Origin: JBGPOS01 sp041488155
Lineage (GTDB): Bacteria > Chloroflexota > Dehalococcoidia > Tepidiformales > Tepidiformaceae
Reading direction: 5' to 3'
Assembly (NCBI GenBank): GCA_041488155.1
Contig: JBGPOS010000022.1
Location: 1-50,382, forward strand
DNA: 50,382 nucleotides
A program made the position numbers and the translations under genes. The notes under the pieces are model-generated. The model saw only the letters and a program-made list of their open reading frames with translations, was not told the DNA's origin and did no database searches. Shown in pieces: positions 15,007 through 23,635 of this stretch. Every line of letters starts with the position of its first letter. Positions within the stretch are counted from its first letter, which is position 1.

Positions 15007-16377
15007 TTAGCCCAGGAGAGGCAGGACTACGCGCGCCGTCGCGCCTGGGCCGTCGTCGTTGGACCTCAGCGAAAGTTCGCCGCCGTGGATGCGGACGATC
15101 CGGGCGGCAATCGCGAGGCCGAGGCCAGAACCCGCCGGGAACATCCGCCGCGCCTGGGCGCCCCGGAAAAAGCGATCCATAGCCTGCTGTACCTCGCTCG
15201 GGGAAAGGCCGATTCCGGTGTCGTGGACTTCGATGACAGCGTTCCCGTCCGTTGCACTCGCGGTCACACGCACCGCACCTCCCGGCGGGGTATAGATGCA
15301 GGCGTTTTCGATGATGCTTGCGAAAAGGTCCTGCAATTGATGACGGTCGCCCGCGACGTCGAGTCCTTCGCCGATGGCAGCTTCGACGGTGAGCTCGACG
15401 CTGGCGACCCGCGCTTCGGCCACCAGGCGGCCGAGCAGCTCCCCCAGGGCCACCACTTCCCAGTCGGTGCCGGGCGCCTCCTGTTCTCGCGCCAGGAGCA
15501 GGAGGCCGTTCACGGCTCTGGACATTGTGCTGAGCGCGGTCCGCGCTTGCGCGACCACTTCGAGGCGTTCTTTGCCGTAGACCCCCTGCTCAAGCAGCTC
15601 GATGTCTCCCTGGATCACGGCCAGCGGCGTCCGCAGCACATGCGACGAGTCGGCGAAAAACGCTCGTTCGCGGTCGATGACGTCCCGCTGTCGAGCGACG
15701 AGGTTGGAGAACGCTTCTCGGAGCTCACGCGCTTCCGTGCTGCCCTCGCCGGAGCGGGGTACGTCCTTCTGGAACCCCGAGGCGGCAGTCTCGTGAACCA
15801 CTTCGGTCAACTCCTGCAGGGGCCTGGCTTCTCGGCGGGAGAGCCAAACCGTGCCGGTCCCGGCAATCATCAGGCCGAACACGCCTGCAATCGCCACGAC
15901 AACGGTAAGGCTGGAAACTGAGTCGTCGACGGTCTCTATCGGGCTCGCCGCCACGACGTAGCCGCTTAGCTGACCGTCCATGTTGACCGGATAGGCGATG
16001 ATCCGGACCTGGGTGTTCTGGAACTTCGCCGTTCGGAAACGAGTGTGCGTCGCGTTCAGGTTGCGGCGGGCCATCGGCAAGCTCAGCTGAGCCAGGTTCG
16101 ACGAGCGAGCGACGACCTGCCCGTTGGGATCCAGGTACTCCACGAATTGGGCAGCGGACGAGAGGTCTTCGACCACCTTCTGCGGCGTTGGGGCGTCTTC
16201 CTGCGTCAGGCGCTGTTCGACTGTCTCGCCCACGCCCTGCAGGTTGTCGTCGATTGAGGTCTGGAACGTGCGCCGTGCGTAATAGAGCGTGAGGGCCGCC
16301 ACCACGACGAAAGCAACCAGGAACAGCAGCACAAACGAGACGCTCAACCGCGTCGCCAGTCGCTGGGGGTACTTCAC
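15007..16377 (-). CDS. Membrane sensor histidine kinase
   Basis: A 456-residue two-component kinase. It has a transmembrane helix at residues 12-32, an extracytoplasmic sensor of about 120 residues, and a second helix at 157-178. A HAMP-like linker follows (ARPLQELTEVV). The HisKA domain has the phospho-acceptor His246 in SSHVLRTPLAVI. The ATPase domain has the N box (IIENACIYTPPGG, Asn358), G1 (DTGIG, 386-390) and G2 (GSGLGLAIA, from 417). Its start (16377, GTG) overlaps the response-regulator stop, so the pair is translationally coupled. The signal sensed is unknown. Its position in the glycan locus suggests envelope control. Confidence 0.93.
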   Translation of the reverse strand: MKYPQRLATRLSVSFVLLFLVAFVVVAALTLYYARRTFQTSIDDNLQGVGETVEQRLTQEDAPTPQKVVEDLSSAAQFVEYLDPNGQVVARSSNLAQLSLPMARRNLNATHTRFRTAKFQNTQVRIIAYPVNMDGQLSGYVVAASPIETVDDSVSSLTVVVAIAGVFGLMIAGTGTVWLSRREARPLQELTEVVHETAASGFQKDVPRSGEGSTEARELREAFSNLVARQRDVIDRERAFFADSSHVLRTPLAVIQGDIELLEQGVYGKERLEVVAQARTALSTMSRAVNGLLLLAREQEAPGTDWEVVALGELLGRLVAEARVASVELTVEAAIGEGLDVAGDRHQLQDLFASIIENACIYTPPGGAVRVTASATDGNAVIEVHDTGIGLSPSEVQQAMDRFFRGAQARRMFPAGSGLGLAIAARIVRIHGGELSLRSNDDGPGATARVVLPLLG

Positions 16378-17060
16378 CGGAGCACGAACCCAATCCCGCG
16401 CACGGTCTGGATGAGTCGCCGCCCGCCGCTAGCCTCGAGTTTCTGCCGAAGGTTCGTAGCATGCGCGTCGAGGAGGTTGTCATCGACGTGTTCGTTCGAC
16501 GGCCAGAGCAGCGACATCAGCGTTTCGCGGGTGAAGACCCGGTTCGGCTTGCGCGCCATCAGTTCCAGGAGGGTGAACTCCTTCGGCGTCAGCGGGATGA
16601 GTTCCCCGTTGCGCAAGACCCGGTGGCCTTCGATGTCGACCTCGAGGTCGTCGTAGGTGATGGTCGCGGGGGTGGCCGGCCGGCGCCGGAGGACCGCTTC
16701 GATGCGGGCGGCCAGCTCTTCCATGGCGAAAGGCTTTACGACGTAATCGTCCGCCCCGGCGCGGAGCCCTTCTACCCGGTCGCTGACGGCATCTCGCGAC
16801 GTAAGCATGATGACCGGCACTTCCGCCAGTTCCTGCATCTGGTAGCAAAGGTCGATGCCGTCGGCGTCCGGGAGGAGCAGGTCAAGCACTACCAGGTCAG
16901 GGATGTCGCGAGAAAACGCTCGCATCGCGGACTCGCCGTCGCCGCAAGCGACGACCTCGTAGCCGCGCCGCTGCAGTCCCCGCTGCACGATGGAGAGGAT
17001 GTCCGGACTGTCGTCCACCACCAGGATGCGCGTATCCCGCCGTTCAGCGGCTGCTGACAT
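16374..17060 (-). CDS. OmpR/PhoB-family response regulator
   Basis: A 228-residue regulator. The receiver domain (10-125) has the acidic pair D16/D17, phospho-acceptor D60, T87 and K109 (YVVKPF). The C-terminal winged helix (about 135-228) has the LTPKEFTLLELMARKPNRVFTRE and DAHATNLRQKLE segments typical of OmpR/PhoB. It is followed directly by its kinase with a 4-nt overlap and preceded by the membrane-protein gene 32 bases upstream. It probably binds direct repeats at its target promoters; none was identified here. Confidence 0.95.
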   Translation of the reverse strand: MSAAAERRDTRILVVDDSPDILSIVQRGLQRRGYEVVACGDGESAMRAFSRDIPDLVVLDLLLPDADGIDLCYQMQELAEVPVIMLTSRDAVSDRVEGLRAGADDYVVKPFAMEELAARIEAVLRRRPATPATITYDDLEVDIEGHRVLRNGELIPLTPKEFTLLELMARKPNRVFTRETLMSLLWPSNEHVDDNLLDAHATNLRQKLEASGGRRLIQTVRGIGFVLR

Positions 17061-17092
17061 GGTTCACCAGTGTTCGACCCACGAGCTTGATG

Positions 17093-18370
17093 TTAGTCGC
17101 CCGGGGCGCAGGAATCACCGGCCCCGCGGGTTAGATAGAGGTCGAACTGCTCGTTGCGTTCAGCCAGGACCACGCAGCCCTGCGCCGTCAGCTGTTCGAG
17201 GAGGGCGTGCTCGTTGGTCCGGTAGCGCTCGTCGTACGCCTGGTAGATGAGGACGTAGTCAACGTGGCGCCCCTCGAGAAAATCCACGTACGCCTGCGCC
17301 TCAGGCCAGCTTGTTCGGTGGATGCTCTCGGGGAAGAACTCCGAATCGAGTCTGCCGCCTTGCTGGATGAGCTGATACATCCCCACTTTGCCATCGGCCA
17401 CCCGCAGCAGGCGATACGTTGCGCCTCGCTCGAACCGGTCCGATTCGAGAAAGGACCGCAGCGTCTCGTCCGGGGACCGCGTGAAGGCGTGCCAGGCGTA
17501 GCCGGTGTCGCGCAGCGGCACGAGGGCGACGTTCGAAGCCACCAGTAGAGCCACCGCCGCGAGGGCAACGGTTGACTTCCCGAGGAGCGGACGCAGAAGC
17601 AGCGCAACGAAGGGTGCGAACACCACCCCGGCGCGCAGGCCAACCGTCCCGATGAAATTGCCGAGGAGGGCAGCGGTCGTGCTGTCCTCTACGACCGGAG
17701 ATGCGAATACGAGGGCCGCGGCCGGGGCCGCCAGCGCCAGCGAGACGCCGTAGCAGACCACCAGGCTCCGGCGCTTCCGTTCGAAGATCATCCAGCTCGC
17801 CACCAGGAGACCCGCGAGGGGGATCAGCACCGCAGGATGAGTTGCCTGCGACGCAGCCATCAACACCACGGCGCCCGAAGTGCGGCCCCTCCGCCAGCAG
17901 CCGATCGCCGCAGCGAGCAGGGCGGTGGCCCAGAGGAAGGGCAACTGGGAGAGGATGACCGCCTCCACAAGCATCGGGTTGGCGAGCATGAGCGCGAGCG
18001 CTGGCGCGCTCCGCAGTTCGGGAAAGGCCCACCATGTGGCGGCCGCGAATCCAACGAAGCCGGCGACCAGCCAGAGCGTCACGACCCAGTCGCCGAAGAG
18101 CGGCCGCAGGAGGGCAGCGCTAAACCAGGGCAAGAAGCCATAGGGGAAGGCGAGGGCGTCGCCATGGCCGATCTCCGGGAAGTGGAACGGCACCCCGTTC
18201 CCCGCCCAGAACTCGCGCGAGACGTACCACACGTGGGCGTAGTTACTCAGGGAATCGTTCGTGACGAAGATCGAGTGCGTAAGGATCGTCAGGAGTCCCG
18301 CGCTCCAGGCAGCTCCAAGGCAAGCGAGGGCGAGGGTCTCGGGTCCGGCCAGCTTGATCTTCCCGCGCAT
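17093..18370 (-). CDS. Polytopic membrane protein, paralogue of the GT2-fused membrane domain
   Basis: A 425-residue protein with about nine or ten predicted membrane helices and a C-terminal extracytoplasmic domain. It shares the motif order of the C-terminal half of the GT2 protein at 10789-12834: an early loop with NDSLSNYAHVWYVSREFW, then FPYGFLPWFSAALL, PLFGDWVVTLW, and a final domain with EFFPESIHRTSWPEAQAYVDFL. The arrangement recalls GT-C glycosyltransferases or the accessory domains attached to them, but no clear catalytic acidic pair can be assigned. The ATG at 18370 is preferred; one at 18391 overlaps the divergent NodB start. Likely a membrane sugar transferase or its partner. Confidence 0.65.
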   Translation of the reverse strand: MRGKIKLAGPETLALACLGAAWSAGLLTILTHSIFVTNDSLSNYAHVWYVSREFWAGNGVPFHFPEIGHGDALAFPYGFLPWFSAALLRPLFGDWVVTLWLVAGFVGFAAATWWAFPELRSAPALALMLANPMLVEAVILSQLPFLWATALLAAAIGCWRRGRTSGAVVLMAASQATHPAVLIPLAGLLVASWMIFERKRRSLVVCYGVSLALAAPAAALVFASPVVEDSTTAALLGNFIGTVGLRAGVVFAPFVALLLRPLLGKSTVALAAVALLVASNVALVPLRDTGYAWHAFTRSPDETLRSFLESDRFERGATYRLLRVADGKVGMYQLIQQGGRLDSEFFPESIHRTSWPEAQAYVDFLEGRHVDYVLIYQAYDERYRTNEHALLEQLTAQGCVVLAERNEQFDLYLTRGAGDSCAPGD

Positions 18371-18389
18371 CACCCGACACTCTGCCAGC

Positions 18390-19649
18390 ATGGCAGGACT
18401 AGCGGAACCAGGACCTTCGCCCGCACGGCGCGGGGCCTCGGCGTTAGCGACAGTCGCAAGAGTGGCTCAAGCAGCCGTAGCGGGCACCGTCCTTCTCCCC
18501 GCCCTGGCGCTTGCAGGCTCCCCTATCCACGCCTCTCCTCCCGTCATCGCAATCTCGTTGCTGATCACAGCGGTAACCGCCGCCACCACCTGGCGCTGGG
18601 CCGGCCAGTCGAGAATCAGCGCTTCTGCCGGGTTCGCTGCCTTCGGTCTCGGGGCCTGGCTGCTTGGCGAAGCCTCGTATCCGGGTTCGGGGCTCGTCGT
18701 GTCAGCGCTCGTGGGCGCCGGGCTCGGGCCGCTGCTCCCCCGGATCGAGGGGTGGAGCCCCCTGAGAGACGGGAGCGCCATCGTCGCAGCCACAGGTGGC
18801 CTGGCCGGAGTGCGGGTCTTCTTCGACGCGGGCACGACCTCCTGGGTCTCCGGCGGTTTGGCCCTCGCGGCCCTCGCCGGAACTCTCCTCGAATGGCCGG
18901 CGGCCGTCTTTCCTCAAGGCGCTTCGAGCCGGACCGCCCTGGCGTCCCTGGCGCTCTACGCCTGTTTCTCCGTCTGCTGGGTTGGCTCGACTTCTCCTTC
19001 CGTCGAATGGTTCGGCGCGCTTTCGAGTCACGGACCTCGCTCCGGATACCTCGTCGCCCTCACGTTCGATGACGGCCCCGACGGGCCTTACACCGATCAG
19101 ATGGCGGCGATCCTTGAGAAGTTCGGCGTCCGTGGGACGTTCTTCGAATTGGGCAAGGCCCTTCGGCGCGAGCCGGACGTCGCCCGGCATCTGGTCGAAG
19201 CGGGCCACGTCGTCGGAAACCACTCTTACAGCCACGGCGCCTTCAGCTACCTTGACCCCCGCTACCCCGAGCTCGACCAGACCCAACAGGCGTTCCGCGA
19301 GACGCTCGGCATCTGCCCGGCGCTGTTCCGTCCGCCCCACGGGACCCACACGCCCTTCATGTCCTGGCTGGTCGGCGATGCAGACATGACGCTCGTGACC
19401 TGGGACGTATCGGCCAAAGACTGGGCTGAACGCGACCCGGACAGGCTCGCCCGAAACATCCTGGCGAAGGTCCGGCCGGGGTCAATCATCCTGCTGCACG
19501 ACGGGCTCGACGGAGCCGCTGGCGCCGACCGCTCAGTGGTGGTGCAGGCGCTGCCGAAGATCATCCAGGGTCTGCAGGATCGTGGCCTCGAACCGGTGAC
19601 GCTCGACCGGCTACTGGGAGTGGAACCCTATCTCGCCGATTGTCACTAG
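18390..19649 (+). CDS. Membrane-anchored NodB-family polysaccharide deacetylase
   Basis: A 419-residue protein. Residues 20-205 are hydrophobic, with about six membrane helices. Residues 222-415 are a NodB homology domain: the LTFDDGPDGPY motif with catalytic/metal Asp (D227, D228), metal His in GNHSYSHG (H278, H282), FRPPHG at 313-318, TWDVSAKDW, and the late LLHDG His. Such enzymes remove acetyl groups from N-acetyl-hexosamine polymers at the cell surface. The polytopic N-terminus is unusual, since most have one anchor. It is the only plus-strand gene here and is convergent with tgt, seven bases away. No ribosome-binding site is visible before the ATG at 18390, so a later start is possible. 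Confidence 0.85.
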   Translation: MAGLAEPGPSPARRGASALATVARVAQAAVAGTVLLPALALAGSPIHASPPVIAISLLITAVTAATTWRWAGQSRISASAGFAAFGLGAWLLGEASYPGSGLVVSALVGAGLGPLLPRIEGWSPLRDGSAIVAATGGLAGVRVFFDAGTTSWVSGGLALAALAGTLLEWPAAVFPQGASSRTALASLALYACFSVCWVGSTSPSVEWFGALSSHGPRSGYLVALTFDDGPDGPYTDQMAAILEKFGVRGTFFELGKALRREPDVARHLVEAGHVVGNHSYSHGAFSYLDPRYPELDQTQQAFRETLGICPALFRPPHGTHTPFMSWLVGDADMTLVTWDVSAKDWAERDPDRLARNILAKVRPGSIILLHDGLDGAAGADRSVVVQALPKIIQGLQDRGLEPVTLDRLLGVEPYLADCH

Positions 19650-19656
19650 CCGTCTG

Positions 19657-20844
19657 CTAGAAGGCGCCTGGCGCGGCCCGGCTTTCGAACCCGGATTGGT
19701 GCAGCCACTTCTCCTTCTGCTCGGCCCTCACGAGTTCGTCCGAAGGACGATAGCGGCCGTTGAATTCGCGGGCGAAGTCCGCAAACTGGTTCGAACCAAT
19801 GGCAGCGCGCACGCGTTCCGTGAGGCGCACCAGGTACCGGATGTTATGGATGGATGCCAGGCGGTATCCGAGCAGCTCGTTGTTACGGAAGAGGTGGTGG
19901 AGGTAGGCCAGGCTGAATCGCTTGCAGGCAACACAGTCGCAATCCGGGTCGATGGCTGAAGGATCATCACGGTAGCGGGCGTTAAGGACGTTCGCCCGGC
20001 CATCGTCGGTGAACAGAGATCCGTTCCGTCCGAGCCGCGTGGGGAGCACGCAGTCGAACATGTCGACCCCTCGATCGACCGCGTTGACGATGTCCTCCGG
20101 GCTGCCGACGCCCATGAGGTAACGCGGGCGGTCGATGGGCAGCTCTGCCGTCGCGGCTTCGGTCCCCGCCCACATCTCCGACTTGGACTCTCCCACCGAG
20201 ACGCCGCCGATGCTGTAGCCGGGCGCATCCAGCGAGGCCAGCGATCGTGCGTGCCAGCGGCGCAGCTCGGTGTGGATACCGCCCTGGACGATGGCAAAGG
20301 TTGGAAGTGGTCCGGCTGCCACACGTGAGCGCTCGTACCAGCGGAGCGTGCGTTCAGCTGCATCTCGCGCGGCCGCCAGGGTAGATGTGCCCGGCAGCAC
20401 GTGGTCGAGCGGCATCGCTATGTCGACGCCCAGCGCGCGCTGCACCTCCATCGCCAGCTCCGGGGTGTAGAAGTGCTCCGATCCGTCAATGTGGGAGCGA
20501 AAGCGCACTCCGCCCTCGTCGACCTTGCCAAGCCGGGCCAGGCTGAATACCTGGAAGCCGCCGCTGTCCGAAAGGATTGGCCCGGCCCAGTCCATAAATC
20601 GGTGCACTCCACCGAGCCGTTGGATCAGGTCGTGCCCGGGCCGCAGGTAGAGGTGGTACGCGTTGACCAGCAGGACCTCGGCGCCGGCCGCCCGGACGTC
20701 CTCCGGAAGCAACGCCTTGACTGTCGCAAGGGTCCCCACGGGCATGAAGGCTGGAGTCTGAATGCGGCCCCGCGCGGTGGTGATGATCCCGGTGCGCGGC
20801 GCCGTGGGCGACCGATCGCTCGACGTGAGCTGGAACTCGAACAT
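19657..20844 (-). CDS. tgt: Queuine/preQ1 tRNA-ribosyltransferase
   Basis: A 395-residue TIM-barrel enzyme that swaps guanine at position 34 of GUN-anticodon tRNAs for preQ1 in bacteria. Visible motifs are LSDSGGFQVFSL (general acid/base Asp), FAIVQGG, IGGVSVGE, the nucleophile Asp in DMFDCVLPTRLGRNG, and the zinc site CDCVAC plus a His in YLHHLF. The DE motif after the QRALGVDIAM strand reads LDHVLPGTS, so a usual Glu is His here. The ATG overlaps the aroKB stop by one base (TGATG). The tRNA-Asp (GTC) of this window is a natural substrate type. Confidence 0.96.
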   Translation of the reverse strand: MFEFQLTSSDRSPTAPRTGIITTARGRIQTPAFMPVGTLATVKALLPEDVRAAGAEVLLVNAYHLYLRPGHDLIQRLGGVHRFMDWAGPILSDSGGFQVFSLARLGKVDEGGVRFRSHIDGSEHFYTPELAMEVQRALGVDIAMPLDHVLPGTSTLAAARDAAERTLRWYERSRVAAGPLPTFAIVQGGIHTELRRWHARSLASLDAPGYSIGGVSVGESKSEMWAGTEAATAELPIDRPRYLMGVGSPEDIVNAVDRGVDMFDCVLPTRLGRNGSLFTDDGRANVLNARYRDDPSAIDPDCDCVACKRFSLAYLHHLFRNNELLGYRLASIHNIRYLVRLTERVRAAIGSNQFADFAREFNGRYRPSDELVRAEQKEKWLHQSGFESRAAPGAF

Positions 20845-22445
20845 CAGGTGAGGACGGCCGCAAGCGCTTTGCGGACGATGGTGTCCCCGATGTCGTCTCG
20901 CACAACGGCGCGACCGATGTCTTCCAGCAGCACCCAGCGGATCGTCCCAGACTGCACCTTCTTGTCGAGCGCCATCGCCCTTCTGACGTCCTCAATTCTC
21001 GCCCCCTCGACGCGTTCCGGGAGCCCGTAGGCGCGGATCAGCCGCTGCTGGCATTCGAACGATGCTGGCTGCAACAGACCCGACTCGACCGCAATGATCC
21101 CGGCGGCCCGCATCCCGACGGCGACCGCTTCTCCGTGGAGATAGGCCGAGAACCCGGTCGCGGCTTCGATCGCGTGGCCAATGGTGTGGCCGTAGTTCAG
21201 GAGAGTGCGCCGTCCCTGTTCCCGCTCGTCTTCTGAGACGACGGCGGCCTTGATCGCGACACTTCGAGCAATGAGCGTCGCCGAAAGCATCGCGCGCGGG
21301 TTCTCCGAGGAGGCTTCGAGTTGGTCTACGAGCTCGCCGTCGAGGATGAGCCCGTGCTTGATGACTTCGGCCCAGCCCGCCCGGCGCTGGCGTTCGGGGA
21401 GGGTCTCGAGTACTGACGGGTCGATCACCACCGCGCGGGGCTGAACGAACGCGCCTATGAGGTTCTTCCCGGCCGGGTGGTCGACACCTGTCTTTCCGCC
21501 GATGGCCGCGTCGACCATACCCAGCAGGGTGGTCGGTACGTGTACGAAGTCGATGCCACGCAGGCACGTCGCTGCAGCGAATCCGCCCAGGTCGGTGACC
21601 ACCCCGCCCCCGAGACAGACGACGAAGTCGCTCCGTTCGACGCGTTCGTCGATGAGCCAATCGTAGACTGACGCGACCGTCTCCAGCGTCTTGTGCTCTT
21701 CGCCGGCCGGAATTGCGAACACCGAAACGCGGTAGTCAGCCTCCTCGAGGGCCCGGCGGGCCGTCTCCCCGAAGAGCGGACCAACCTGGTCATCGGTGAC
21801 AATGAAGGCCCGTCCGCGAAGGCCCAGATCCCGGCTCACCTCCCCGAGCCGGGCGAGCGATCCCTGCTCGACGTAAATCGGGTACGCGGCCGCAGGCGTG
21901 CGCACCATGGCTGCAACGTACGGGTGTGACTGTGATTCCCGCCAGAGCCGCACTACCTGGTTGGCCACTTCCGCTGGAGTGCAATTGTCGACCGCGACGA
22001 CCGCATCTGCCTGTTCATAGTGGACACGCCGGTCCGCGAGGAGTCGTTTCAGGCGTGCCCGCCGGTCTCCCGCCAGGAGTGGCCTGGCCGCCGAGCCCGG
22101 CTCGCTCGCGAGCCGGGCCGCCGCGGTCTGAGGCGAGACAGAGAGCCAGACCGTGAAGCCAGCCGCCAGCACGCGCCGGGCCGCTTCGGTGGTGGGGGCT
22201 CCCCCGCCCGTTGCCACTACCACCCGCTGCCGGGCGGCGGCTGAAGCCAGGGCCGACTGTTCGTGCTCGCGGAAGGCCGCTTCGCCGTCCTTCGCAAAAA
22301 GCTCCGGCACGAGACGGCCGGTGGCCGCCTCCACCTCGGCATCCGTGTCGACCAATTGCCAGCCGAGCTGCTCGGCGACGAGCCGCCCGACCGTCGACTT
22401 GCCGGCGCCAGAAAGGCCGATCAGGAAGATTCGTTCGCGGTCCAC
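20844..22445 (-). CDS. aroKB: Fused shikimate kinase / 3-dehydroquinate synthase
   Basis: A 533-residue bifunctional enzyme of the shikimate pathway. Residues 1-168 are shikimate kinase: Walker A GLSGAGKST (10-18), DTD at 33-35, Arg59, GGGAP (80-84) and the lid RPLL (121-124). Residues 178-533 are 3-dehydroquinate synthase: NAD-binding GGGVVTDLGGF (279-289), IGGKTGVDH (315-323) and KNLIGAF, HGLILDGEL, and the zinc His in NYGHTIGHAIE and HGEAVAVGM. The two steps are not consecutive, as synthase is step 2 and kinase step 5. The start is a GTG at 22445, 14 bases after aroC, without an obvious Shine-Dalgarno. Confidence 0.96.
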   Translation of the reverse strand: MDRERIFLIGLSGAGKSTVGRLVAEQLGWQLVDTDAEVEAATGRLVPELFAKDGEAAFREHEQSALASAAARQRVVVATGGGAPTTEAARRVLAAGFTVWLSVSPQTAAARLASEPGSAARPLLAGDRRARLKRLLADRRVHYEQADAVVAVDNCTPAEVANQVVRLWRESQSHPYVAAMVRTPAAAYPIYVEQGSLARLGEVSRDLGLRGRAFIVTDDQVGPLFGETARRALEEADYRVSVFAIPAGEEHKTLETVASVYDWLIDERVERSDFVVCLGGGVVTDLGGFAAATCLRGIDFVHVPTTLLGMVDAAIGGKTGVDHPAGKNLIGAFVQPRAVVIDPSVLETLPERQRRAGWAEVIKHGLILDGELVDQLEASSENPRAMLSATLIARSVAIKAAVVSEDEREQGRRTLLNYGHTIGHAIEAATGFSAYLHGEAVAVGMRAAGIIAVESGLLQPASFECQQRLIRAYGLPERVEGARIEDVRRAMALDKKVQSGTIRWVLLEDIGRAVVRDDIGDTIVRKALAAVLT

Positions 22446-22459
22446 AGTAAAGGCCGTCG

Positions 22460-23635
22460 TCAGTCGTTCCGCGCGCGGGGGCCGGTGGTCCCGAGGTAGT
22501 GCTCGTAGTTGGCTCGCGTTTCAGCCAGTGTGTCGCCGCCAAACTTCTCGAGCCACGCATCGGCCAGGACGATGGCGACCATCGCTTCGGCAACCACCCC
22601 CGCGGCCGGCACAACGCAAACGTCGCTGCGTTCGTAATGGGCAAGCACTTCTGCGCCGGTATCCAGGTCCACCGACGGCAAGGGATGGGCCAGCGTCGGG
22701 ATCGGTTTGACGGCTGCCCGGACCACGATCTCCTCCCCGGTGCTGATCCCGCCTTCGATGCCGCCGTGGTGGTTGCTGGCGTGCAGCCACGGCCGTTCGT
22801 GCCACTGGTCCATCGGTAGGATGACGTCGTGAACCTGGGAGCCGCGGAGCGCAGACCCCTCGAAGCCAGCACCGAAGCCGACCCCTTTGAACGCGTTGAT
22901 GCTGCAAACGGCCTGTGCGATCCGGCCATCGAGCTTACGATCCCATTGGACATAACTCCCGAGACCGAGCGGGACCCCGCTCACTCGCACCTCAACTTCC
23001 CCGCCGACCGTGTCGCCGGCCCGCTTTGCGTCATCGATGGCGGCCACCATGCGGTCCGAGGCGGCTCGATCGGCGCAGCGGACGGGGTCGTCTTCGACTC
23101 CTTGCCAATCGATCGTGCCCGGCACCGAAGCGCGAATGCCACCGAGAGCGATGGTGTGACTGTGGAAGCCAATTCCGAACTCGCTGAGCAGGCGCTTCGC
23201 GACGCCGCCGACAGCCACTCGAGCGGCAGTCTCACGAGCGCTGGCGCGTTCGAGCACGTTGCGGACGTCATCGAATCCGTATTTGATCGCCCCCGGAAGG
23301 TCGGCGTGACCGGGTCGCAGCCGTGTCACTCGCTCCGTCTCCCCCTCTACCGGCTCGACCGCCATCTTCTCGGTCCAGTTCACCCAGTCCCGGTTCTCCA
23401 CCCAGAGGGCGACCGGCGAGCCGAGCGTCTTGCCGTGCCGGACACCGGCCGTGATCTCGGCGTGGTCCTGTTCGATCTTCATCCGCCCGCCGCGGCCGTA
23501 GCCACCCTGCCGCCGCTGGAGGTCGAAGGCGATGTCGGCTTCCGAAAGGGGCAATCCGGCAGGAAGGCCTTCGACGATCATCGAGAGGCCCTTGCCGTGG
23601 CTTTCGCCTGCTGTGAGGATTCGGAAATGCCCCAT
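22460..23635 (-). CDS. aroC: Chorismate synthase
   Basis: A 391-residue enzyme making chorismate from EPSP with reduced FMN. Signatures seen are GHFRILTAGESHGKGL near the N-terminus, RRQGGYGRGGRMKIEQD, SPVALWVENRD, the internal ASARETAARVAVGGVAK, and late GGIEGGISTGEEIVVRAA and KPIPT. It begins at the ATG at 23635, which overlaps the preceding stop as TGATG; a GTG three bases earlier is also possible. It lies between a membrane protein and aroKB in a shikimate-pathway run. Confidence 0.97.
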   Translation of the reverse strand: MGHFRILTAGESHGKGLSMIVEGLPAGLPLSEADIAFDLQRRQGGYGRGGRMKIEQDHAEITAGVRHGKTLGSPVALWVENRDWVNWTEKMAVEPVEGETERVTRLRPGHADLPGAIKYGFDDVRNVLERASARETAARVAVGGVAKRLLSEFGIGFHSHTIALGGIRASVPGTIDWQGVEDDPVRCADRAASDRMVAAIDDAKRAGDTVGGEVEVRVSGVPLGLGSYVQWDRKLDGRIAQAVCSINAFKGVGFGAGFEGSALRGSQVHDVILPMDQWHERPWLHASNHHGGIEGGISTGEEIVVRAAVKPIPTLAHPLPSVDLDTGAEVLAHYERSDVCVVPAAGVVAEAMVAIVLADAWLEKFGGDTLAETRANYEHYLGTTGPRARND

